A stretch of 64,000 nt of DNA, taken from the NCBI RefSeq assembly GCF_018406605.1, contig NZ_AP024545.1:2976001-3040000 (forward strand). Reading direction: 5' to 3'. The translations under genes were made by a program, and so were the position numbers. This DNA comes from Noviluteimonas caseinilytica (GTDB taxonomy: Bacteria > Pseudomonadota > Gammaproteobacteria > Xanthomonadales > Xanthomonadaceae). The notes under the pieces were generated by a model. That model was not told the origin of the DNA, did no database searches, and saw only the letters and a list, made by a program, of their open reading frames with translations. Of this stretch, positions 58,301 through 64,000 are shown piece by piece; the stretch's first letter is position 1; every line of letters starts with the position of its first letter.

Positions 58301-58366
58301 CGTGTTCGCGATGCACCACGCGAACGCGACCACGACGAGTTGCCGCACCTTCAAGCGCTTGCGCAT
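55352..58366 (-). CDS. Large secreted tyrosinase with C-terminal galactose-binding-like and Ig-like domains
   Basis: The 1004-residue protein has a Sec signal (ending AFAQA at about 27), an N-terminal beta domain and a tyrosinase core. Copper A is HNPAFLPWHREFLNRLE, matching the type-3 pattern. Copper B is NHDANHGYIGG plus DPFFFLLHGKVDQLW, in which the ligand His is kept although the preceding His is Leu. Beyond about residue 690 come a galactose-binding-like module (SEWRVSPSDQ to VDDGAVVYLNGREVH) and two Ig-like repeats (PPSVRIALDD and PPVVTLQARA). GGAGG precedes the ATG. It differs from the tandem tyrosinases. Confidence 0.88.
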   Translation of the reverse strand: MRKRLKVRQLVVVAFAWCIANTAFAQADLYIRDTPADTGVQPNPDAGPMWVSEDIWVRNSPDPNWRPTAFNPASPPWTPAAHQNPEYRNPRYGLPNYVYVRVRNRGSSASAGTEHLHVYWSKGAAGPTWSSGWMDAFPTVCGASRLTGAEITKPRVNAATATATQRQRLRDAYITMATTPEFALLTGYDYWTKQQQIHVRAPEHHNPAFLPWHREFLNRLELLLQQADPRVKLMYWQWTTDPTNSTNGTNLYTSGFMGNSGRGTGGTSMGAPLSPALEPIASEGASVVRNLRTGVPGSASDTTHMGWANYRGSDAAENFSVQIETTPNHDANHGYIGGTGGSMSVVASATRDPFFFLLHGKVDQLWSRWQRANTARIEAGTAYGTSSTSAVIVNGLRPWNGAVPTGSPIDPWTTGGGFIVTKTSFDRSVLSPPIYDSAPLTIPVVPAGQAVILEIPWYPPNPADYACLGDTQFGLLARVTPVTTTEGTNITTNVRNGNNLAWRNLQVVDDFSGTMAAMAMMVENDTQAPMTASLQFREGAQRFAQLGQSVETIDVGMPSALYRRIAGQGREQVKPAQAMQGVPADTVFVRLKGFEDALDGIALKPGERFPLRLVLQLRRDAKPMREPLVFDVVQRSGKGEDVGGVRFQLDVAQVNLVKPRSEWRVSPSDQAPPGWTSTNFDDAAWPEAPAPLGFAPKLEAMAGVAPGTKVAYFRKRFDVQDPQLVRDLTLRLRVDDGAVVYLNGREVHRTNFDKQVLKPVSGAAELAYFPVRLSPELLRAGTNVLAVEVHQYEDNAQDDLVFDAALVGNRVDATEPPSVRIALDDALVRAGQSIQLHVDAIDPNGELRKVTLFADDKPVQPTTAPTTFAWTPTRGPQRLRAVAEDSEGRTTAEDRLVVGVDDLPPVVTLQARAGDAPGTVILTADATDADGRIRNVEFFMADSDLFEAKFVPVGSRQAPPFEVTVQVPETEHRIVTVRVTDDGGETSDASTHVHVGPHREGSAK

Positions 58367-58453
58367 GACACCCTCCTTGCGCCCCTGCCATCAGGTAGGA
58401 CGCAAGGCATCCACCGAATGGGTCATGCCGGCCGGTCACCGGGTGACCGGGAT

Positions 58454-58984
58454 TCACGCAATGCGCGACAGCCGCGCCAGCACGCCCCAGGTGTAGGCCA
58501 GCGCGTAGCCGAGGAACACGCCGGCGATCCCGGTCCACGCGCCCGCGTCGAGCCATCCGGCAAAAGCGCCAGACGCGTCGCCCGACAAATGCCGCCACGC
58601 CATCCACAACCCGGCGAACACGCGCGCCGCCACGATCGCCGTGAGCCCCAGCACGACCCAGCGATTGGGCGTGTAGGTCCAGCCTTTTGCATCGCGCTCG
58701 AAGCGCGTCAGCGACACGCCGAGCACGCCGACCCCCGCGCCGAACAGCAAACCCCAGCCCGCATCTCGCAGCGCGTCCGCCATCCAGTGCGTCGCAGCCC
58801 ACGACGACACCACGAAGATCGGCAACGACACCGCAAGCAACCACGCATTGCCGCGCAGGAACCACCCCTGCGCACGCCGCCGCGCGCGCCCGGACGAATA
58901 CCGCGCCCACAGCGACACCGGCAGCAGCACGAGCCAGGCCGCGAACAGGACGAGCACGATCAACGGGAGCAGCAACAAGGGCAT
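58454..58984 (-). CDS. Integral membrane protein, CcdC/DUF1453-like
   Basis: The 176-residue protein has five predicted helices, starting MPLLLLPLIVLVLFAAWLV. FERDAKGWTYTPNRWVVLGL is the recognisable segment, similar to DUF1453 proteins. Role unknown. The start at 58984 follows no clear ribosome-binding site. Confidence 0.7.
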   Translation of the reverse strand: MPLLLLPLIVLVLFAAWLVLLPVSLWARYSSGRARRRAQGWFLRGNAWLLAVSLPIFVVSSWAATHWMADALRDAGWGLLFGAGVGVLGVSLTRFERDAKGWTYTPNRWVVLGLTAIVAARVFAGLWMAWRHLSGDASGAFAGWLDAGAWTGIAGVFLGYALAYTWGVLARLSRIA

Positions 58985-59074
58985 GCGACCGACCCTACCG
59001 AACTCCCGCGCCACGCAATGCGAAAGGCCGGAAGCGCACGCTCCCGGCCTTGGTTCGTCACCCGCGAAGCACGT

Positions 59075-59866
59075 TTACTTCCCGGCGTTCACACCCTTGT
59101 CGACCACCAGCTTCACGACCACCTTGCGCGCACTGGCATTGCTGCCCGTGCCGGCGTCGGACGCCACGCCCATGCCGTCGCCGGCCTGCACGCGACCGGG
59201 CGAAACGCCGGCCTTCTGCTGCAGGAAATTGGTGACGGCCGCGGCGCGCTTGGTGCTGAGGACCTGGTTGGCGGCGGCGTCGCCGGTGGAATCGGTGAAG
59301 CCCTGCACCACCATCCGGTAATCCTTCAGCTCCTTGGTCTTCGCGGCGAGCGCCATCAGGTCGGACTTGCCCTGCGAGGAAATCGCGGTGCTGCCCGAGG
59401 CGAAATGCACCTCTGCCGTGGCGAGCGCTTCATACGTGCCGAAGTCGTTCATGCGCGCGGCGTTCGCTTCCATGCCTGCATGGGTCGGCGCCACGCCGGC
59501 CTGCACCTGCTGCGCGGTGCGGAAGTCTTCCGAGCCGAACGAAATCGCCGTGGCGTTGAAGCCGTCGCCCTGCGCGACCACGTCGGCCACGATCGGCAGG
59601 CCCGCCATCAGGGCGCCTTTCTCGACCGTTTCGTAACGCACGGCCGCCAGGCCCTTCTTCTTCTTGATCTTCGTGTCGGGCGAGACGTGGATCTTGCGCT
59701 CGACGTTGTTGCTGTCCTTGACCGTGATCATGTCGCCGTTGACCGCGGTGATCAGGCCCTTGATCGTGCTCGGATCGCCGTCGGCCGCGAGGGCGGGCAG
59801 CGCAACGAGGAGACCCATCAGTGCGGACGACAGGGCGAGCTGTTTCAGACCTTTCATGGAAATCAT
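59075..59866 (-). CDS. Exported OmpA-family protein with DUF5666-like N-terminus
   Basis: The 263-residue protein has a Sec signal (ALSSALMGLLVALPALAAD) and a beta domain STIKGLITAVNGDMITVKDS resembling DUF5666. An OmpA-like peptidoglycan-binding domain follows from about residue 135 (VHFASGSTAIS, YRMVVQGFTDSTGDAAANQV, STKRAAAVTNFL). It probably tethers the envelope. AGGAG lies six bases before the ATG. A terminal VKLVVDKG follows. Confidence 0.88.
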   Translation of the reverse strand: MISMKGLKQLALSSALMGLLVALPALAADGDPSTIKGLITAVNGDMITVKDSNNVERKIHVSPDTKIKKKKGLAAVRYETVEKGALMAGLPIVADVVAQGDGFNATAISFGSEDFRTAQQVQAGVAPTHAGMEANAARMNDFGTYEALATAEVHFASGSTAISSQGKSDLMALAAKTKELKDYRMVVQGFTDSTGDAAANQVLSTKRAAAVTNFLQQKAGVSPGRVQAGDGMGVASDAGTGSNASARKVVVKLVVDKGVNAGK

Positions 59867-60030
59867 GGACGTCTCCTGACTGCAGATGATCCCCGCGAGT
59901 GGGAACGCCCATTGCATGCGAAGGCGGCCACGGGGTGGGTCAACATCCTGAAGCGTTGCCGGCGCCACCGCGCCCGTATTTCTACGCGTGGCGGACCAGT
60001 ACTTTTTCGCCGCGGGGCATACTCCGTCCG

Positions 60031-61050
60031 ATGCTCGACATCGACCTCCCCGTGATCCAGGCCCCGATGGCCGGCGTGCAGGGCGCCGACCTGGCCATCG
60101 CCGTCTCCGGTGCCGGCGGGCTGGGCTCCCTGCCCTGCGCGATGCTCGATGCCGCGCAGTTGCGCGCCGCGCTGGAACGCATCGCCGCGGCCACGCCGCG
60201 ACCGGTGAACCTCAACTTCTTCTGCCACGCGATGCCGACGCCCGATGCGTCGCGTGAAGCGCGCTGGCGTGAAGCCTTGCAGCCGTATTACGACGAACTC
60301 GGCCTGGCGTTCCCCGATGCGAACGACGCGGGTGCGCGACGACCGATCGATGCCGCGGTCGTCGATGTGATCGCCGGATTCCGGCCGAAGGTCGTCAGCT
60401 TCCACTTCGGGCTGCCCGCGCCGGATTTGCTGCAACGGATCAAGGGCTGGGGCGCGTTCGTGCTCGGCTCCGCGACGACCATCGAGGAAGGCCGATGGCT
60501 CGCGGCGCACGGCGCCGATGCGGTGATCGCGCAAGGGCTGGAAGCCGGCGGGCATCGCGGGCATTTCCTGTCGGACGATCTGTCGTTGCAGTTGCCCTTG
60601 CGCGACTTGCTGGCCGGCCTGGCGCACGCGATCGACGTGCCATTGATTGCCGCGGGTGGCATCGGCAGCCACGCCGACGTGCGTGCGGCGTTACGGGCCG
60701 GCGCGAGCGCCGTGCAGGTCGGGACGTCCTACTTGCTATGTCCGGAAGCCACGACCTCGCCGGTGCATCGCACCGCCATCGCGCGCGCGTCCGTGCCGGA
60801 CACCGCGCTCACCAATCTCTTCAGTGGCCGGCCGGCGCGCGGGATCTCCAATCGCCTGATGCGCGACCTCGGACCGCTCTCCGATTTGCCGCCCGCGTTC
60901 CCGCTCGCCGCCGAGGCGATCGCACCGCTGCGGTCGCACGCCGAACGTATCGGCCGCGACGATTTCTCGCCGCTCTGGTCGGGCACCAACACCGCGGGGT
61001 GCAGCACGCAAGGCGCCGCGGAGATCACGCGCACGCTCGCCGGCGCTTGA
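60031..61050 (+). CDS. Nitronate monooxygenase (2-nitropropane dioxygenase type)
   Basis: The 339-residue FMN enzyme is a TIM barrel: VIQAPMAGVQGADLAIAVS at the start, the flavin/active-site run AQGLEAGGHRGHF (with catalytic His) at about 170-180, and AAGGIGSHADVRAALRAGAS and VQVGTSYLL further on. These oxidise propionate-3-nitronate-like toxins. It is divergent from the OmpA-family gene. Confidence 0.9.
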   Translation: MLDIDLPVIQAPMAGVQGADLAIAVSGAGGLGSLPCAMLDAAQLRAALERIAAATPRPVNLNFFCHAMPTPDASREARWREALQPYYDELGLAFPDANDAGARRPIDAAVVDVIAGFRPKVVSFHFGLPAPDLLQRIKGWGAFVLGSATTIEEGRWLAAHGADAVIAQGLEAGGHRGHFLSDDLSLQLPLRDLLAGLAHAIDVPLIAAGGIGSHADVRAALRAGASAVQVGTSYLLCPEATTSPVHRTAIARASVPDTALTNLFSGRPARGISNRLMRDLGPLSDLPPAFPLAAEAIAPLRSHAERIGRDDFSPLWSGTNTAGCSTQGAAEITRTLAGA

Positions 61051-61053
61051 AGC

Positions 61054-62211
61054 TCAGCCGTTCGGCAGGTTCAGCGTGAACGTCGTCTTCCCGTCCGACG
61101 AGTCGGCGCGGATGGTGCCCGCGTGCGCCAGCGCGATCTGGTTGACGATGAACAGACCGAGGCCGAGGCTGGCGCGCTCGTGTTCCTGTTCGCCGCCCAG
61201 CACGCCGCCGCGGCGCAGCGGTTCGAACATCAGGTCCAGCATCTCGCGCGAGATCGGCTCGCCTGCGTTGCCGACCTTCAGTTCGACGCCCGCGTCGGCC
61301 TGGCGCAACGTGACCTGGATGTCGCCGCCGCGGTTGCCGTACTTCAAGGCATTCACCACCAGGTTGGCGAGCGCTTCGCGCACGCGCGTGGCATCGAACA
61401 TCCCGGACACCGGCCCTTCCGCGCGGAATTCGATGCGCACCTGCGGCATCGTGCCCTGCAGCAGGTCCACTTCGTCCCGGCACACCTGCACCAGGTCGAC
61501 CTGTGCCTTGTCGATCTCGAACCCGACGCCCAGCTTCGCGCGGTTGTAGACCAGCAGCTTGTCCAGCAACGCGCGCATGCGCTCGCCGCTGCGGATCAAA
61601 CGCTGCGCGGCCTCGGCCATCGGTGCATCCACCGCGGTGCGCGCGATCAGTTCGGAGGTCATCACGATGGCGCTCAACGGGCTGCGCAGGTCGTGGCCCA
61701 GCACGCCGAGGAAGATGTTGCGCCAGCGTTCCACTTCGTCCGCGTAGTGGCTCACCGATTCGGCGATGGCTTCGTCGATCGCTTCGTTGAAACGCGTCAC
61801 CTCGTCCGCGCTGACGGCCGCGGCCTCGGGGGCGTCGGCCCACAGGCGTAGCACGGACGCGCGCAATGCGCGGTATTCGGACACCAGGTGCGACACGCTG
61901 AAGCCGCTGTGCGCGCGGAACAACGCGTGGGTGCCGGCGGCGGTGCGCGGCGTCCCGACGGGGGCGAGCGCGCGGCCCTCGGATTTCTCGATTTCTTCCT
62001 CGCGCGTTTGCGGGCGGCGCAGGTCCGCGACGATGGCCGCGACGATGTCCGGGAGGTGGTCGCGCAAGGCGGCGTCATCGAGCGGCGCGCCCACGTCCAC
62101 CGTCTTCGCGAACACCATCGCGTGGGAAATGATCGTCTCGCTGTGGTGCTCGATGAAATCCGCCAGACCGGTGCCCATGCGCTTTGCCGATCCAGGAGGT
62201 TGGACGCGCAT
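61054..62211 (-). CDS. Soluble histidine kinase with RsbRD-type N-terminal domain
   Basis: The 385-residue kinase has an N-terminal alpha-helical RsbRD-like domain (FIEHHSETIISHAMVFAKTV, SVSHLVSEYRALRASVLRLW), HisKA (FLGVLGHDLRSPLSAIVMTS) and HATPase with N box LVVNALKYGNRGG, G1 VGNAGEP (Asp replaced by Gly-Asn) and G2 SLGLGLFIVNQI. No membrane segment is seen. An ATG 11 codons downstream is an alternative start. It is divergent from the HD-GYP gene, suggesting a linked signalling pair. Confidence 0.88.
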   Translation of the reverse strand: MRVQPPGSAKRMGTGLADFIEHHSETIISHAMVFAKTVDVGAPLDDAALRDHLPDIVAAIVADLRRPQTREEEIEKSEGRALAPVGTPRTAAGTHALFRAHSGFSVSHLVSEYRALRASVLRLWADAPEAAAVSADEVTRFNEAIDEAIAESVSHYADEVERWRNIFLGVLGHDLRSPLSAIVMTSELIARTAVDAPMAEAAQRLIRSGERMRALLDKLLVYNRAKLGVGFEIDKAQVDLVQVCRDEVDLLQGTMPQVRIEFRAEGPVSGMFDATRVREALANLVVNALKYGNRGGDIQVTLRQADAGVELKVGNAGEPISREMLDLMFEPLRRGGVLGGEQEHERASLGLGLFIVNQIALAHAGTIRADSSDGKTTFTLNLPNG

Positions 62212-62304
62212 CGTAGGGCCAAACCCGCGTGGCCGCCCGACCGGGCGTCCGCCGACGGGCGGCCACGTCCGGAACGCCCCGGCCAACGCGTTAGCTTCGG
62301 AACC

Positions 62305-62889
62305 ATGGCCGACCTCGCCCGCGAAACCGCCGCCGTCCTGCGCGCCCTGCACGAGCGCGACGACAACACGTCCGCGCACTGCGACCGCACCTGCGCGCTG
62401 TCCGTGGAAACGGGGCGCGCGCTCGGGCTGTCCGCCGAGGAACTGGGCGTCCTGCACTGGGCCGGGCAGCTCCACGACATCGGCAAGCTCGGCATTCCCG
62501 ATCGCGTGCTGTTCAAGCCGGCGCGCTACGACGCCGACGACATCGCGGTGATGCGCACGCATCCGCGCCGCGGCCACGACATCCTGTCGGCGATCCCGGA
62601 TCCGCGCGTGGCCGCCATCGCCACCGTCGTGCTGCACCACCACGAAGCCATCGATGGCAGCGGCTATCCGGATGGCTTGCGCGGCGACGACATCCCGGTG
62701 CTCGCGCGCATCCTCTGCATCGTCGATGCCTACGACGCCATCGCCACCGTGCGGCCGTATCACGCGCCCAAGCGGCACGACGAGGTGATGCGCATGCTCA
62801 ACGTCGAGCAGGGACGCAAGTTCGATCCGCATTTGCTGGGGCGCTTCGACAAGACCGTCGCATCGAGTGCATACAAGGCCGTCGGCTAG
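62305..62889 (+). CDS. HD-GYP-like phosphohydrolase domain protein
   Basis: The 194-residue protein is essentially one HD domain: GQLHDIGKLGIPDRVLFK, HPRRGHDIL and VVLHHHEAIDGSGYPDGLRG, the last matching the GYP extension. ILCIVDAYDAIATVRPY follows. HD-GYP domains usually degrade cyclic-di-GMP. There is no receiver domain; it may work with the divergent kinase. Confidence 0.9.
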   Translation: MADLARETAAVLRALHERDDNTSAHCDRTCALSVETGRALGLSAEELGVLHWAGQLHDIGKLGIPDRVLFKPARYDADDIAVMRTHPRRGHDILSAIPDPRVAAIATVVLHHHEAIDGSGYPDGLRGDDIPVLARILCIVDAYDAIATVRPYHAPKRHDEVMRMLNVEQGRKFDPHLLGRFDKTVASSAYKAVG

Positions 62890-62897
62890 GCCCCGCG

Positions 62898-63701
62898 ATG
62901 ACCACGGAGGCGCTGCGCGACCACGGCCTGGCCGAACTGGCGGCGGCCATCGACCACCTCGGTCGACACGGCAGCCACGTGCACACCGGCATCCACCAGG
63001 CACGCAAGGCGATCCGCCGCACGCGCGCCCTGCTCGCACTCGTGGCCGCGGACGTCGGCCCGGGCGCGAAGCTGATCGATCGTGAATTGCGGCGCGCGAA
63101 CCGGCGCCTGTCGCCGTTGCGGGATGCGCATGCACTCGTCGAGACGCTCGATCGCTTGCGCACGAAGGCGCGCGACGAACCGACGCGCACGGCGCTCGCG
63201 CACGCGCGCGGCATCGCGCTGCGACGGCGGGCGGCCATGGCGCATGGACCCGGGTTCGCGCAGGCCCTGCAGCACGAACGCGCGATCCTGGTGACGCTGC
63301 GCGCGGGGCTGTCCGGCCTGGCGTGGGACAACGTCGCAACGTCGACCGTGGTCGATGCGCTGGCGGCGTCGGCACGCAAGGCCGACGCGGCACGCGACCG
63401 CGCCTGTGCGCACGACGACGACCAGGACTGGCATCGCTGGCGCCGGCGCATGCGACGGCTTTCGCAGCAGCATCGCGTCGCCCTCGCGGCGGCCTTGCCC
63501 CTTTCCGACGCAGGCTTCGACAAACACGTCACCGAGCAACTCGGCGTGTTGCAGGACCTGAGCCTGCTCGTCGCGCATTGCGGCAAGGACTCGCCGTTCG
63601 GCGAATCCCGCGCCGCGCTGCGACGCTTTGCCGAACGGGCCCTCGCGCGGCAGCGCAAGCGCATCCGCTCGGTGGTCGCCCCCGTCAGTAGCGTTCCTTG
63701 A
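62898..63701 (+). CDS. CHAD-domain (polyphosphate-binding) protein
   Basis: The 267-residue protein is a CHAD domain: HQARKAIRRTRALLAL and DAHALVETLDRLR in the first half, WHRWRRRMRRLSQQHRVAL and LGVLQDLSLLVAHCG in the second. The many Arg/Lys and His residues in helices fit polyphosphate binding. Its 3' end overlaps the convergent ppk2 stop by 17 bases. Confidence 0.9.
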   Translation: MTTEALRDHGLAELAAAIDHLGRHGSHVHTGIHQARKAIRRTRALLALVAADVGPGAKLIDRELRRANRRLSPLRDAHALVETLDRLRTKARDEPTRTALAHARGIALRRRAAMAHGPGFAQALQHERAILVTLRAGLSGLAWDNVATSTVVDALAASARKADAARDRACAHDDDQDWHRWRRRMRRLSQQHRVALAAALPLSDAGFDKHVTEQLGVLQDLSLLVAHCGKDSPFGESRAALRRFAERALARQRKRIRSVVAPVSSVP

Positions 63702-64000
63702 CGTAGCGATACGGATAGTCCGGCTCGACGTAATCGCCGCGCTTCTGCCGTTTCGGCAACACCACTTTGTCGCGGGGCAGTTCCTCGTACGGTATCTGGT
63801 CGAGCAGGTGCCGGATGATGTTGAGGCGCGCGCGGCGCTTGTCGTCCGTGCGTGCGACGAACCACGGCGCGTGCGGCGTGTCGGTGGCGGCGAACATGTC
63901 GTCGCGCGCCCGCGAGTAGTCGTACCAGCGCCCGTAGGACTTCAGGTCCATCGGCGTGAGCTTCCACAGCTTGCGCCCGTCGCTGGCGCGCGCTTCCAGG
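63685..64000 (-). CDS. ppk2: Polyphosphate kinase 2 (C-terminal part; runs off window)
   Basis: About 105 residues of the C-terminus are present, from LEARASDGRKLWKLTPMDLK to the stop after YRYVKERY. LWKLTPMDLKSYGRWYDYSR and APWFVARTDDKRRARLNII are typical of PPK2. The rest lies beyond 64000. It makes nucleoside triphosphate from polyphosphate; the overlapping CHAD gene supports polyphosphate metabolism. Confidence 0.92.
   Translation of the reverse strand, partial: LEARASDGRKLWKLTPMDLKSYGRWYDYSRARDDMFAATDTPHAPWFVARTDDKRRARLNIIRHLLDQIPYEELPRDKVVLPKRQKRGDYVEPDYPYRYVKERY

Noticed and set aside
56465..60055. 1196-codon plus-strand frame opposite the large tyrosinase and OmpA-family genes
   Set aside because: Composition is shadow-like and it crosses several well-supported opposite-strand genes.

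Overview
The window looks like the chromosome of a high-GC gammaproteobacterium of the Xanthomonadaceae (Lysobacter/Luteimonas/Xanthomonas type). This is inferred from gene order (dapB-carA-carB-greA, hrcA-grpE-dnaK-dnaJ, divergent fur/bamE next to rnfH-ratA-smpB) and from a copL-copA-copB copper cluster of the Xanthomonas kind. No rRNA gene, tRNA gene or CRISPR array was seen. No stretch longer than 300 bases lacks a gene.

Left core (1-21368): pyrimidine/arginine and lysine biosynthesis genes (carA, carB, dapB) with greA, two tandem Tat-exported tyrosinases, the heat-shock operon, recN, fur/bamE, rnfH, ratA, smpB, a CHASE-type histidine kinase and ssrA (tmRNA). Between carA and its downstream neighbour sits a 439-bp cassette: a small four-helix-bundle (S23/IVS-like) gene bounded by a perfect 32-bp inverted repeat. 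It has rewritten the 3' end of carA.

Genomic island (21369 to about 55308, 34 kb): an integrase gene lies just inside the 3' end of ssrA, and a 23-bp copy of that ssrA end recurs at 55286-55308. The island has a left mobility module (integrase, AlpA-like, winged-helix replication-like and small-terminase-like genes) and a metal-resistance cargo. The cargo holds copper efflux (cusCBA-F), copper oxidation and sequestration (copLAB, a His-tailed cytochrome c, a DUF305 protein, two P1B ATPases, CopZ-type chaperones, cueR), arsenic detoxification (arsR, arsI, two arsC types, an aquaglyceroporin) and Zn/Co/Cd efflux (czcD, a PII-like gene, czcABC and a czcI-like gene). A lone nuclease-fold-like gene sits at the right end. 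Together the cargo lets the cell move copper from cytoplasm to periplasm (P1B ATPases), oxidise or bind it there (CopA, CopB, cytochrome) and expel it through RND pumps.

Right core (55309-64000): a third, very large secreted tyrosinase, a membrane protein, a DUF5666-like/OmpA protein, a nitronate monooxygenase, an RsbRD-type histidine kinase divergent from an HD-GYP protein, and a CHAD protein overlapping tail-to-tail with a polyphosphate kinase 2 gene that runs off the window.
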